The notes: a model not told the origin generated them from the letters alone. Counted from the first letter of the stretch, positions 10,794 through 22,935 are shown. The stretch is 64,000 bases of DNA from Stenopsyche tienmushanensis (GCA_008973525.1 WACJ01000501.1:744001-808000); one strand, 5' to 3'. Program-made: numbers and translations.

Positions 10794-11639
10794 TTTCGTT
10801 TCTAAGAAGTTCGAGTCCGCTGCGCTCTGAGATTTTCCGTTATTTCATTAAATTGTGCACAAAACGGGGCAATAACGCTATACGATGCGGGCATCGTGTT
10901 GGTTCTGTTTTCAACGCTGAATGGGTTAATTAGGTGAAAAAGTTAGATGCGTTCGTACGCGTCGAGCGAAATAAATCCGCACGCGCGTATAACACGCCAA
11001 AATAATTCGCGTTAAAAGAGAATCGATAAATTCGACGTACAGAGAAATCGATGACAGTATTTTAAGTCGGAAAAGAGATAATATACGTTCGGCGATACAA
11101 AGAATGTCAACAGAATTATCATAACAATCGCGTCGGTGTTGCGGTATTCCATGATATGTTTTTAAAACTTTATTCAAAAGAGGAAGCGACGTTCGTCTAT
11201 CGAAGCGTCGTTTTCGGCCAAAAGTACATGCTCGCATTTAATCGCGTCAAGACCGCCGCGCCCGCTAAAAATAACCGCAGATGACGTTTCAATCTGTCAA
11301 AAATTAAACGGCGAACGCTATGACCGAATGAGTCCGTCCGATGTAATAGTAAGTTCGTAACGATTGAGAAATGAATGAATGTTTATAATAACATCGTCGG
11401 GAGAATGCGATTGTATTAATTTATCAAATGTCGTAAACAATAAATTTGACATTTCAATGTTAGAGCAGCGCGCCGCCATGACGCCAGCGCTCGGTGTTGT
11501 CAGAATGCATAAAATTATGGCTAATCGAACGGCGTAATGTTGCCAGCATTAAAAATTAATAGGCTCAACCGAGTTATTCGATTAACACTCTCATCGCCGA
11601 TCGTGAATCGGTGTTGTTTGTCATGAGGTCCAAATTCAC
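10794..11639. other. No gene recognised
   Basis: Unique sequence with a 103-codon minus-strand frame (10926-11237) that has no recognised motif. Confidence 0.35.
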
Positions 11640-12025
11640 GAACGAAATGTGGCGTATTTTTAATCTTCGATCTATAAACTTGACTCTGCCATTAGTCAAA
11701 TTAACAAATAAAAGTGAAGATAAGCAAATGCGAACAGACAAGGGTAGGAATGCAAGTTTCGAGGTCGATCTCGAAAGATATTCAGACAGTTGGCATCTTG
11801 AAGACATAGAAAGATGTTCGTAATGTTAACATTCCGGGAACTTCTAGCAAGAGAATGGCTGTGAGCGGAAAATGCTAGGACCGACAATGAAAACAAAAAA
11901 GCGTTTTACGGTTTAGAAATTCATAAAAATCCGCAGGGCAAATATATTAGAAGGAATTGTACCCTTTTTCCGCGGGGGAACACCCGTTCATCATATGCAG
12001 TGGACGCAGCGACGAACGAGTTAAA
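11640..12025 (+). repeat. Dispersed repeat J copy, left half
   Basis: Shares 'gacaagggtaggaatgcaag', 'tttcgaggt.gatctcgaaa' and a 'gacgaacgagttaaa' end block with 48585-48840. A minus-strand frame crosses it, but no protein family was recognised. Confidence 0.55.
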
Positions 12026-12139
12026 ACTAGAAAAATATTGGCCAATAAAATGCACATTTGGAATCATAATTATTGGTAACAACACTACTTCCACTAATAA
12101 CGTCTAATCCGTGAATAATATATTATCATTGTCGTAACC

Positions 12140-12822
12140 AATACATCAAACAACTTTTAGACAAAATCATCAACATAGTCTCCTTCAAGAGTGATAGATT
12201 TATTCAAATGCTGCAAACAGATAGCAATCGCTCGTAGCCAGATTCGGATAATACGACGGATGGGGAAGCAATTCAAAGTGCAATTTGTGCAATTGTTGCG
12301 ATAGACTTTTGACACGATGTCTTGGTGAAAGAGCATTTATTCGCAATTCCTTTTGTCAAACACACACCAATAACGCCATGCAATACTCGCCATTGATGGT
12401 TCTTCCCTTTTCAAGGGAATCGATGAATGAAATATCAAAATACGAAGACCGAAACCTTATCGGCTGACATTTGCGGTTTTGGTCGCTTTGGGTGGCCTTC
12501 GCTGGTTGCTGTCCACTCAGCTGACTGCCGATTTGAATCTGGAATGTAGTGATAGATCCATGTTTCATCTATTGTCACATACCGCATAAAAAATATATTG
12601 CGCTAAAACTGCTCCAAACAGCGCTCTATTGTTTTTGATCGATTGTGAGCAAACGCGGTACCCGCTTCGAACAGAGCTTTCTCGTGGACAAATGTTGATG
12701 CAAAATGATGCAAATACTACCTTCTGATATTTTTAAGGCGTCAGCTATCTATGCAAGTATCGAATAAGAGCTTAAAAGTCATATGGATATATATCTTCCT
12801 ACGAACTTATTGAGTGATCTGT
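12140..12822 (-). pseudogene. Mariner transposase remnant, reverse orientation
   Basis: On the minus strand, transposase motifs appear in order: a DETWIHHY segment with the first catalytic aspartate, then a tryptophan/threonine linker, then FIDSLEKGRTINGEYC (ordinary mariner has a FIDYLEKGKTINGEYY-like string), then a decayed C-terminal part ending in a GDYVDDF-like string near 12170. The DNA between is frameshifted and the HDN block is not readable. The outer right end reads cctacgaacttattgagtga, the same terminus as at 63858-63881, so both belong to one mariner family. The left end is lost. Confidence 0.75.
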
Positions 12823-12929
12823 TGCTTTGAAACTCATCTATATCTGTATGTTTACATATTTTTAATAACCTATTTAGAAAAGGCGAAGGAAGAAGGCGAT
12901 CGTCGTTTATCTAGCTGGATCAGCTGAAG

Positions 12930-13660
12930 GACATTGGAAAATTGTTTCATGTTTCGTGTGCGACGCCTACGTCGCAAACGAGCTGGTCGCGTTCTCCTAT
13001 TAATAATCCGATTCGCGTTTCTCGTCGAGTCCTCGCGGCCGATTCTGCGGACTCGAAAAAAAATTATGAAATAAGTTCCCCGACACTCGAAATAGCGAAG
13101 ACAGAGAGAGAGGTGAGTCAATGGACGTTAAAAATACATCGAAAACGGCAGCAGGTCATCAACATCGCAACGAGAGCGCAAGTGGACTCATCTCGCCGGA
13201 AGAGCGGAGGTCGTCGGTTCAACGGCGATCCGAACCCAATTAAACATCAGCCCGTGCATATCGTACTTATTCCGCAAAAGACGACGTGGACGGTCAGCGC
13301 GAACGATGGCATTGATCAATCGGATCGCGGGGAGTGGGTGGAGATTTGATATTCAATATTCGAAGACTTCCTGCAAGAATTCGAGGCTGGGTGGCCCACG
13401 CGCGCCCAAAAATGTCGCCGATTTTTCTTTCAGCGTTGCAAGCTGCAGCAGACGATCTATTGTCTCAGACGATACCTCGATTCCAGACTAAGCTCGACTG
13501 GAATCATTTTCAACGACTGAATTTCAATCGAGAAAGACAAACGGGGCGGTTCTCCGCGCGTATAAATAATGAGAGCTCAGAAAGGATTAGAACGAACACC
13601 ACCGTGGAATATGTAGCCAGGCGTTTCAGATTCTGCCCCTCGTCGAAAATAGAATGAAAC
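12930..13660 (+). other. CG-rich stretch with open frames, unrecognised
   Basis: Two overlapping plus-strand frames (12942-13349, 135 codons; 13334-13657, 107 codons) cover a repeat-free CG-rich patch. Neither shows a known motif. A TATA-like string (gcgtataaataa) sits at about 13559, followed by a tcag string about 20 bases on. The patch may be an exon, a promoter or ancient decayed coding DNA. Confidence 0.25.
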
Positions 13661-13673
13661 AGGTCGAGAGAAC

Positions 13674-13925
13674 ATGTTTAGGATTATTGATAAACATGTC
13701 TCAGACCAAAACATACGAAAGCAAAGTCGCTACAAAGACAAGAACGTCCTTATAGGTCTGAAATCGATTATGAAACGATACATTTCAGACATTTCACATA
13801 GGATTTTCTGCAATATAGCAATACAAGTTTCGCAATCAAACAATACAAATGCAAGAAGAATACAAGCAATTTCAACAGATTTACAAAGCAATTTAAGAGA
13901 TGTTTTAAAAAAAGAGGAATTTTAG
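13674..13925 (+). other. 83-codon lysine/isoleucine-rich frame
   Basis: An open frame just before the deleted mariner at 14055. It is AT-rich with no motif and is likely chance or a scrap. Confidence 0.12.
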
Positions 13926-14054
13926 CAATACAGAACAACTATTAGAGTCATTATCGATGCAAGAATGAACAAAGCAATGGTGAGCTGCAATACAAGTATA
14001 ATCTTTTGGCAAAAGGTGTTTTTCTGATAAACATATAATATGTTATAGCAAATA

Positions 14055-14469
14055 TTGGGTGTGTGAATAAATTCCTGCCGTTTCATTAAAAGTGTAAACA
14101 ACATTTTTTCGCTACACTATTCAAAAGAAATCTGCAGCTGAAGCATGTAGAATTCTCGCGGAGACCTATGGTGATCATTCTGTGGTGGAAAAAACATCGA
14201 GCTGAATCGAACTAAAGCTGAATATCCATGGTTCCAAGCTCCTGCTTTGTATTTGGTGGATCAAAACTTACTTGGAGACGTTGAAATGTCTGATTGTCCT
14301 CAAAATAGATAGCCTCAAAAGACGTGTCGTTTTATCGATGTGGAATTCAAATGTTGCCAGAAAGATGGGAAAAAGAAGTGACTAGCTATGAGCATTACTT
14401 TAATTGACTTACTTTTTTGGGAAGGATTTATTTTCGCGAAAAACGGCAGTAATTTATTCACACACCCAA
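14055..14469 (+). mobile_element. Internally deleted mariner with intact ends
   Basis: Both ends begin TTGGGTGTGTGAATAAATT on their own strand and continue matching to a 'ctgccgttt' block, a TIR of about 30 bp, flanked by TA. Inside, a frame carries an N-terminal helix-turn-helix segment (AAEACRILAETYGDHSVVEKT), then jumps to NIHGSKLLLCIWW, which lies in the catalytic core of mellifera-type mariners, and then to a C-terminal string like 'VEFKCCQKDGKK' (family: GIQMLPERWEK). At 415 bp it is about a third of a full mariner, so two internal deletions have removed most of the catalytic core. Confidence 0.85.
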
Positions 14470-14689
14470 TATATATGTTATAATAAAGGATAAGTAAGCG
14501 GAAATAACAAAAAATAAAAACAGTCCAAAACATGGATGACAACATCCACGCAAGAGTAGTCGCGCAGGTCAAATGATTCAAACGAGATGGAAAAATGCCA
14601 ACATACACAAGATCTCAGCAAAATAGCAAAATTTAAAATTTCAAGGCCATCTATGATATCATTATGCAGTGTTGTTATTTGCAATTTGT

Positions 14690-15240
14690 GCACCTTGCAT
14701 CGCTGCAGGTGCAGCGTGCCGTCGAAGAACTGGTCTCGAGCCGCCGTCGAGTTTCGGTCGCCTGGTTTTTCTTCGAGCGCCCCATTGTTCGGCTCGGGAA
14801 ACCCCCGCGAGGCGGACGATAGAAAGTTTCACACACGGGGCATGTGCGATTTTTCCACGTGAGCGGTTCGTTAGCCCGGCGCTCGCGTAACATCGTCGGG
14901 AACAGGGTCAGTGGGGTGTCGCTCGGAAGCGACAAGAAAGAGCAGTCATCATCATTAAAGCGGAAAGAAAGCGCCCGGATCGAACGGTCGTCGCGGCTCG
15001 TTTGGGAATTTAAAAAACGAAACCGAGAAGGATACGATCAGGCGGAGCGAAATCGACGGTAGAAAACCACAAGGGATGAGAGGACCACCCAAGCGAGCCT
15101 CGAATTCAAACGGGACACCTCGGGTCGGATCGACGCGGGGCGTCCCCTCAAAAAATAGTTTTGTTAAATCCATAAAAAATCATAAAAAAACGTATCATTT
15201 ACAGGAACACAAATTTCTTCAACAGAATCAGAGTCAAATA
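14690..15240 (+). other. CG-rich island with open frames
   Basis: CpG-rich and repeat-free. Plus-strand frames include one from an ATG at 14844 (72 codons, rich in Ser, Arg and Lys) and another running from about 14958 to a TGA near 15240 (about 94 codons; ATG at 15076). Neither has a known domain, and the minus strand is also open. Its composition fits a promoter or 5' exon region, or an old gene fragment. No canonical promoter element was identified. Confidence 0.25.
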
Positions 15241-15374
15241 TGAGTTCTAAATTCTATGATCCAGTCAGATTTAACCCTTTGAAGAGTGAGTTAAACATAG
15301 CTGTTATATTTGTATATTCACCACTTATCTTCCACATAAATCCACTTAATATAAAAATAATAAAAAAAACTAAA

Positions 15375-15722
15375 CCGTAATTAGGTTATAAAGCCCCCGT
15401 GGAAAGTATCTAACTTAACGCAAAGGAAATCAATTTTTTTCTAAAGTTAACCAATACTATTATAATGTAAGTTTTAAAATCATATACAAAAATAGTCCCA
15501 AAAGTATCCGACCTAATGTACAGATGGCGGTTACTGTTGTATGTAACTATGATAGAAAGTGTCTAGAGGCTATGTTGCTTCCATAAAATGGTACAGATCA
15601 TAGAAAATATCGCAAAACGTTCTAAAAGCGGACGGAGTAGTTTGTATGCTCAATCGGTCCGCTTTTCGGACCGCTGATATGACGGATGAGCGGCTCGCGA
15701 TTCTCTGTCTCAGATTGTGCGA
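15375..15722 (+). repeat. Dispersed repeat A, subtype 1 copy (most complete)
   Basis: Blocks in order: 'gtaattaggttataaagc', 'cccgtggaaagtatctaact', 'ttctaaagttaaccaatact', 'agatggcggttactgttgta', 'atgatagaaagtgtctagag', a degenerate cagatcatagaaaatat block, the hairpin 'cggtccgcttttcggaccg' and the end block 'atgagcggctcgcgat'. The same order is found at 36720-37100 and 46440-46735, and inverted at 58190-58500; shorter pieces lie at 36130-36310 and 61170-61260. No coding capacity was identified. Confidence 0.7.
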
Positions 15723-16079
15723 GAATGCTCTTTATGTATCACTCAAGTCCATTCGCAGCATATGCGGGATTCCTCATCCTAAACGCGGTATTGCCCGCAC
15801 GTAAAAATGCATATTAATGTCGCGTGCTGCCAAATCGAAGGAATTCGATGGGAAATATTTATTAGATCATTTTAAATTCATATTTGTGTCCAGTGGAGCG
15901 TTCATAATGTATTCTTGTCGTATTTGAACGTTGCGTTCATTAAAAAAAGACTGAGACGCATACATAGCGATCAATCGGTGCGATGATCTATGCGTGGCGT
16001 TTTCGTTATTGAATCTGAAAATGTTGCCCATTGTAACCCCACACGGGGGTACATTTGCATATACGCCGAGTTGTAATTT

Positions 16080-16661
16080 AAAATAGTGCTTAGGACGTAT
16101 TCTAGACGTGGCCAGACACAAAGGGAACAAGAAAGGATGTTTACGCTTATGGTGTGTTCTATTTATGGAATGAAAATCAGAAGCATCGACTGTCGAGTCG
16201 AAGGAGTGTTCATCTTTTGGTGTGGGATCCTTAGATCAGTATGGAGTATGGATCGCAATGGACGCATCCGGACCTGGAAGGACAATTGAATAATGAGCGC
16301 CATTTTGTTTCGGGTGTGCGGCGGCGGAGACACTGCGGTGCACTATTGCCGTTTGTCTGTAAGTCTGTGAATCTGTGCGTCTGGCGCCGGGCTGTTTATT
16401 CAAACCGCAAATATAATCACAGCGATCCGAAAAAAGAATCCGTATTTTATTCACGTAGTGGTTTCCGTAGGATCCTCTGTTGACTTGCATAACGAGAGCG
16501 ATGGATGCAAACCAGAATCCCAATCATTCGATGGACCCGCGTCAGCCAAATCCGAGATTCGTACGACGCCGTTCGATCTACACGCCCCAGTAATTGCACA
16601 GTATGCGCCGGTGGTTTATCGCGAAAAGTGGATTCGAAACCACTTTCTCAGAAGAAATTGA
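16080..16661 (+). other. CG-rich patch with short open frames and splice-like sites
   Basis: An 80-codon frame (16241-16483) contains a strong GTAAGT donor-like site at 16364. A second frame (16458-16661) follows an acceptor-like 'gtttccgtag', but joining the two creates a stop. A 30-codon frame starting at 16501 (MDANQNPNHSMDPRQPN) ends near a weaker GTAATT donor-like site. Composition is coding-like, but no family is recognised. The sequence could be part of a 5' exon region. Confidence 0.2.
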
Positions 16662-17322
16662 AAATCAATGTGAAAATGGTTTGCGTTATGCAGATATGAA
16701 CAACGCGTTTGATCACATTAAATTGATCTCGAGAGAAACGAAGAAAACGGGGTTAGACTTTTGCAAAGTTTAACACGCGGCCCGCGACATCTTACAATTA
16801 AGACAATCGCAGATGCTAATTTATACATATGGTACGTAACGAGTACCGTAATACAATGTAATTTATACACCAGCCAATTCACACGATTTCACTTCATTGT
16901 CATAGACGACTATGGCATCCATCCATTGACATCACCTGACAATAAAAATCCCATAATGAAGATTCTAGAATGCCTAAAAAATATCCTGGAGACAATCGGT
17001 CATGCTAGCGCAGGTATGCAGGCATTCTCCGCGACTATCTACGATTGTATTTATTTATTTTTTTAAATCGTACGTGATCACAATAATAGCAAAATATTTC
17101 ATAGTGGAGGATTCCAGTCGCTCATAGATTAAATTGTGGCGAACGGACAGAATTGTGGATGTCCTTTTATAGAGAGGAAGTGTATTCAACGGTTCTGGTA
17201 CGATTGGGATCTCGACACAGTGGATGACAACATTTCGAAATGATCCAAACAGTCATACCATTCGCTATTGATTCATCCTCAAGCAGAAGGATATGGTAAT
17301 ACGATCGCTTTTTATTTTATTA
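16662..17322. other. No gene recognised
   Basis: AT-rich sequence with a 101-codon frame at 16761-17066 that lacks motifs. Confidence 0.35.
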
Positions 17323-17784
17323 TTATGATGCCAAATTTACACAGAAACGGTGTCCATAAAACCATGATTTCGATCGGAATCGATAAATTTCGGTGTCGGA
17401 TATTTTTGAATGGGCACGTGGGTGTGTCTGGTGGAGCACACCCGCGCTTTTTCTGATCAATCGATCAATAGACGGCTTTGCAATGTTATAATTATGATCT
17501 GTCGTCGTTCTAATTGCAGCCAAATGTTGCATTTGTACGAGCGAAATAAATAGCGCAAAAGAATTTTCAGCAATAAATGTATTCGATGTGTTTTCTTTGA
17601 AAATATGATGCGCGCGCAGCATATGCGCGCTCGCCAGGCAATATTTAAATTGACACTTAACCTTACGTAGAAGGCAATGGGAAACCAATACATGCTTGCT
17701 TGGAAGTCTCCCATGGAGATCGCCTACATCTGATAACAGATATGGCACCACATCAACAAGAATATACAGTGAGTCATAAATCAC
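17323..17784 (-). other. Unrecognised 153-codon minus-strand frame
   Basis: One of the longest frames in the AT-rich part of the window, starting with an ATG. The N-terminal 15 residues are hydrophobic and the rest is mixed with several His and Cys, but no domain was recognised. A chance frame of this length is possible, though somewhat unusual for this base composition. Confidence 0.2.
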
Positions 17785-17859
17785 ATGTCTACAATTTTGA
17801 AAACATATTTTAAATTAAATAATAACATATTTAAGTAGCGTCTCTTTCTGCCCTTTTCA

Positions 17860-18030
17860 TATGGAATGGCGTTATTAATCTGTGCAAATCTAATTCGCCA
17901 GATTAACGGCAACATCTTCCGTCACTCTTTAGGCGTAATGTGTCAGTTGAATGGTGATGCGCAGGAGGTGGGAATCGTTAGGAGTCATCGGATAGCCTTG
18001 ACTGCGGGAGGACGTCCTTCCCACGGCCAG
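17860..18030 (+). repeat. Dispersed repeat G copy
   Basis: Shares 'aatctgtgcaaatctaattc', 'cgccagattaacgg', 'acatcttccgtc' and 'catcggatagccttgact' with the copy at 27180-27410. Noncoding as far as can be seen. Confidence 0.65.
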
Positions 18031-18099
18031 ATATCTCTCTCTTGTAATTAGTAGAGTATTTATCTAAGAATAGAGTCTTTCTATTCGACGCTCATTCAT

Positions 18100-18740
18100 A
18101 GGTATCCCATCTAGGGAATCCAATCCCGAGCCAAAATTTCGATCCCGGGGCTTCGGGATTGCAATAGACCATCCCGGGATCATTCAAATATTATTTTGAA
18201 AATATACCCGAAGCAGCATTAAAGTGACTGACCATCAATGTGACTGATAAAATTCCTTTCTGCTAAGACACGGACTGAAACTCGCAAAATTCCCGATTTC
18301 CTGACAAATTATTTATTTCCGTCGCTGCAGATGAATACTTACATACTATAATACTTTGATGTGATTCGTAATTATATTACGTAGGAATACAAAAATTCTG
18401 AAGCCCGTATCTATTATATTTCATATCGATATTCCCATTATTAGAGTGGATGTGTAGTAAATACATCACCGGTAGGGAAAGGTTAATATAACAATTTGGA
18501 AAACATATATGTACTGTGTATATATGTATACATAGATTAGACAGTTACTGCCCCTAGGCGTCGCCTAAGTTCGCCAATTAGTAGTTACGTCACTGTTTCC
18601 AAGCGTCCAGATTTTGGCAGGAATGTCTCGATTTAGTATTTGGTGAGTTTTACGATTTCTGTTAGATAAAAAATTCAATCCTGGATTTTTCGGGATTACG
18701 TTTGCTAATCCCGGGATTCGTAAGCAAAAATTTCACTTCG
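18100..18740 (+). repeat. Dispersed repeat H, cccggga-rich element
   Basis: The ends are rich in aatcccgggatt-type palindromes (18120-18180 and 18705-18720). The part from 18276 to 18735 has a decayed inverted copy at 57362-57840, sharing for example 'cagttactgcccctaggcgt', 'cgcctaag', 'caccggtagggaaaggttaa' and 'tttccgtcgctgcagatgaa' (one or a few differences each). Subterminal short repeats suggest a non-autonomous DNA transposon, but the superfamily is not identified. Confidence 0.6.
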
Positions 18741-19269
18741 GCCGTTATATAATTGTTGGAAAGTAATGGAATGGAATAAAGGAAGAAAAAAACCAGACGT
18801 GTAACAATTTTAAAATATGATACGCGTGTCCCTTGACATTTGTGGGTTTGGACTGCGTGAACGCTCCATGAGCTCTTTTTTTTTTGGACAACAGCACTCA
18901 AATATCTTGTTTGCATAAGCAAAAAATGCTGTACATGACTTATATAACGAGAAAAATCAATATTAAATATTGACATAAAAGGGCGCCAATCGACTGCAAA
19001 ATGTCAAGTTTTAGTGTCCGTAGCGAATATTTTGATGAATCGAATTATTCGCAAGGTCCGAGTGCAAATAATATGGGGTATTTGGGTTGGAGAAAGGTTC
19101 TCGATAGCTGGTCGGGGGCGGTTAGTACGTACGTGCTTTGACGGAGCTCCATTTTTACAACCTTTTTACCTGGATTCGATGAACAGCGCCTAGGTGCGCT
19201 CAGGAATGTCGGCCTTTTGTTTGTGTCCTATCCCAACACACGTGACGGGACTGGAAAGCGCTGCTTCAC

Positions 19270-19557
19270 AAAATATCGGGTAAATTTATCAGACGGCCGT
19301 TGGCAATTCTGGATCGGTTTTTTTTTGCACCCTTGATGAGTACTTTGAAATCGGTATTCGCCAGACGGAAAAGCCGATATTGCCCAATGACCTTCGTCCT
19401 GGTCGACACACACGATGTGCTCTCAATTTTCAGCGGGATGCATCCTTTGATCTTTTTGTCGCCGTGCAACGGACCATCGGGCTGAAAGAGATCCGTCGCA
19501 ACTCCTCGCTTCTTCGAGCTACACCCCCATTCGGCGTTCGATATGGAGGTAATTTAT
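19270..19557 (-). pseudogene. Non-LTR reverse transcriptase fragment (probable)
   Basis: A minus-strand frame of about 95 codons contains 'IGQYRLFRLANTDFKVLIKG', which resembles the reverse-transcriptase segment of L1-like non-LTR elements around the YRPI(S/T)LxNTDYKI motif, followed by a 'RIANGRLINLPDIL' stretch that fits the NRL..LP..I segment next to it. The residues before (GCIPLKIEST) sit where the finger region with GVIxLLPKK lies. Nothing of the YADD catalytic box remains nearby. It is a short dead fragment, ending at a stop where the family would continue. Confidence 0.5.
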
Positions 19558-20257
19558 GTAAGTTGGCTCGGTTTCTAATGCAAATACGAACGATGTAAAA
19601 CTATCACCGTCGGTGCTAATAATATCTGGTTAATACACTCGTGGAATGCAAAAGACAAATATTTGGATTGTCGATGTGTTTGCTTAGGTGTCAACCGAGC
19701 GAGTTGAATGTTCACAGTGGTATTATTTCCGGACGGATTTCATTATGCGTGGAGTTATGATGCAAAATGAAGTTTCATTTTCATTTTAAAAGTTTGAGGA
19801 GCGCTGTTTTTTTACCGGGTAGACACAATATGGATTGCGTTCTTTTGTCCATTTACAAAAACCGCATCATTTGTTATGTTGCAAAATACTACACTTGTAA
19901 AGAGTGTAAGAAAATAATCTCGAGGGCCCATATTTGGGTCGACCCGATGAAATAAGAGATAAGTTCTGGAATTTAAAATGCTGCATAAAAAAGGCATAAG
20001 TCATATAAACATGAATAGAGATTAGGAAAAGGAAGGAATAAATCAAAATCCAAGCTAGATTAAAACCTAGGACGGAAACGATTATGCTGGACGCATTTGT
20101 GCTTTGGAAGCTCACCATAGAATTATCGTACATCACAGTTTAGCATCCTTTCGGCGCGCTCGTGGAATTTAAATGATCCGAGATGAAAAATTAATATTGG
20201 TAGGACTCAGTCGCCGGTTGCGTACGAATTTGTCATCCGCGAAGGACATCAGTCGCC

Positions 20258-20554
20258 ATGACGCGCGAGAGTCATTCGAGGGTCGAATGTGAAGCTAAAA
20301 ACGTGACCGTAAAGTGGCAAGATCCAGAGTTTCCGGAAACAACGAACCCAATAAAAATCGTGTACAAAGAGCGGATTCAGCAAATGACGCCGAAGCATGC
20401 TATTTCAGCAGACTTTATTCTCGAGATGGACGATAGCATCGCCGGAATAATTTCCAGATATTGCAACCCCAATAAAAAAAATCACGGAAAAGAAAGTCGA
20501 CTCCCCGAACGATACGTCAAGAGGGTGAGGAATTACGCCACGCTGGACATTTAA
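20258..20554 (+). CDS. Unrecognised 98-residue open frame
   Basis: An ATG-started frame with protein-like composition (charged, with a proline-rich turn around residues 27-35). No signal peptide, membrane segment or known domain was found, and no convincing splice sites. It may be a small gene, an exon or a chance frame. Confidence 0.2.
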   Translation: MTRESHSRVECEAKNVTVKWQDPEFPETTNPIKIVYKERIQQMTPKHAISADFILEMDDSIAGIISRYCNPNKKNHGKESRLPERYVKRVRNYATLDI

Positions 20555-20759
20555 TTTGCATGATAAAAAGGCCAGCAAGCACCCTACTTGTTAGTCAAGC
20601 TCAATTTACTAAAATCGATATTTCACATGTAAACACACCGCGAGTTTCAACCCAATTAACGTCGAATTTGTTCAATTCCTGGGCGAAATTACGCGGGGAA
20701 GAAAGTCGCTCTCGAAATATGTCGGCACGCGAAGAATTTCACGCGCGATAAGAAATCAA

Positions 20760-22739
20760 AGAAGGAAGACGTTTGTCGGTCAAATGAGATAGTTTTGCGG
20801 TTAGCACATATCGTATCGAAATTATTTACTATCACGAACTAAAGGGAATCCACATGCCGAATGATAACTGTGACTCATTCTTCCTTTGTGTCCCCCCTAT
20901 TGTTCGATTGTGTTAGCCAGAAACATTTTTTGTTAATATATAAATATATGAACGTGATTCATTAGGAATGTAAATATTGCGCACACACAATAGAACACAA
21001 TAGAAATGATGGATGCTGAACCCGGTGGAGCATCATATTTCACAATGAGGTGTGTCCTTTTGATTTCCAATTTATCATTGAACGCATTTAGAAAGTGATG
21101 CACGATGCAACGGACTCGCGTTCGTTCGTCTGGCATCGGATTTGCTGCTCGGCCTATAAAAGTAGAGAGTCTAAAATCTTCAGATTTAGGATTTTAGATG
21201 AAATTATTTTTGATTCGCATTCTACAGACTAATCATAGTTTATAAAGGAGATCAAATTTTGAGTCTCAAGGCTTGAACGCGTGAAAAATGCGTTTTTAAT
21301 TTGACGATTTTTCCCAAGTGTGTCGATCCAGAACGCCTCAGACTAAATGTTGAAATAAAAAATAAAACTGAAAGTTGTTTGATGTTCTTAACGGGATAAG
21401 TGTCGGCTTGGCTTGCCGCCAATGGCCACGCGAGCTTTCCTACTATTAAGCAGATGAAAGATGCGATAAGTTTAATGAAGGTGTGACTCATTTGCGTTTT
21501 TCATTGAATCCTTGATTTTATTTGAATGGGTGAGCTCATGTCGTCGTTTTAGAAGGATCTAATTCGAGATGATTTCGCAAAGTGGACAATTTGTCCGTAT
21601 TCCGGGATATGAACGCGGCCATCGTTGCATCGCCATGCCGATGACTCTCATGAGCGCCGGATATTCGACGTTTGGATTTATTTCGGTTGACGTGCAAATG
21701 CAACGAACGGCATTCAATCGACGACCGGAAGAGACTGTACGTCATCTCGAAAGACGAATCTCCTAAAAATAAAACTTCAGGAGTCGGACCTGGAGGAAGT
21801 TGGAGCGTGGGAGTAGCTAAACATGGATATGAAAGAATCGCTCCGTGAGTCACCAAAATGGAAACAATAAGCATTGTTAGCGACTCAACACCGACTCGTG
21901 TCCAAACAGTCCATAAATCAAATTAGCATACATCTTTCAAATACTTCCGATTGAAAATACAAATTTTTACCTAATTGCCCAAAATGTCACAAATCACTAT
22001 TGCGTTTTACAAGATGTCCGTTTTTATTTTTAAACTTGTAATGGCATTGCTAATATTGCGATGACAAGGTCTACAATAAATGCACATATAAAAGAGACTG
22101 CCGATCACACGCAGAAATTACCCCAACTATATAATTCAACAGTAATAATAAAACGGCAGTGCCGTAACATGAAGTACGCCGACTTGGACGCGCACAAACA
22201 TTTTTTTTTAAATTTGTATTTAAATCAGAATTATTTATATACTCGCAGGAAATACGTCTACTAAAAACACAATTGCTTATTTAATGAACGTAAAACCTTT
22301 GTTTGAAACTGCACAAATGAAATACAATAGTTATGGAACACATGTGATCGTCCCACTTATGATGATCATCAGGCCGCAACAAGAGGATGTTTATTAATAG
22401 AATGGAAAAAATATAATTACTTATATAATATTGGATCAAGTGTTGCTGAAGTGGGTCAGAGTCTGGAGCTTAAATTCAACGTTTGGATATAAAAATCACC
22501 GAATTCAAAAGTTGAAGAATTAAACTGTAATCCCCCGATAAAAATACATATGTTAAGTAATTTATTTATAATGTAAATAGTGGCAATGGTAAAGCATTCA
22601 AAAACTTCCTATGCAGACTGCCTACGCCCGATGAAAGATACGTTATTAGATTTTTTGTTGTTAAAAGACAACTTAATTAACGTAATTCGGTTGTAAAGCT
22701 TCTGTGAAACCTGATTACGATGCAGAACTTGTAAAAAAC
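20760..22739. other. No gene recognised
   Basis: Unique AT-rich sequence with small opposing frames (for example 21536-21874 minus and 21569-21766 plus). No element ends were seen. Confidence 0.35.
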
Positions 22740-22935
22740 AGTGGGTGTTACAAGCTTACCTGCGAAGTCTGTAATTTCATTTACATAGACCAAACATGAA
22801 TGCTGAAACCCGATCTAAAGACTATGTCAGATGTTGTAATACAAAATGCAACTCTAATTGTGGAATGCATCTATCCGAACAGGTTCAATGCAGGCAATAA
22901 GCTCGTTCTGTAAGAGCATTTAAAAATAGACTTTA
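22740..22935 (+). pseudogene. GIY-YIG nuclease scrap, Penelope-like
   Basis: The plus strand encodes 'GCYKLTCEVCNFIYIDQT', matching the start of GIY-YIG endonuclease domains of Penelope-like retroelements (GVYKLTC.xC.xxYIGQT). The YIG glycine is replaced by aspartate and a stop follows. A second-frame stretch about 15 codons on (MHLSEQ) may be the remnant of the FxEHL segment. No reverse-transcriptase part is visible upstream. It directly precedes the Tigger-like element at 22979. Confidence 0.5.

Noticed and set aside
16241..16661. Two-exon gene joined through GTAAGT at 16364 and the acceptor at about 16470
   Set aside because: The join creates a stop at the junction in the only natural frames.
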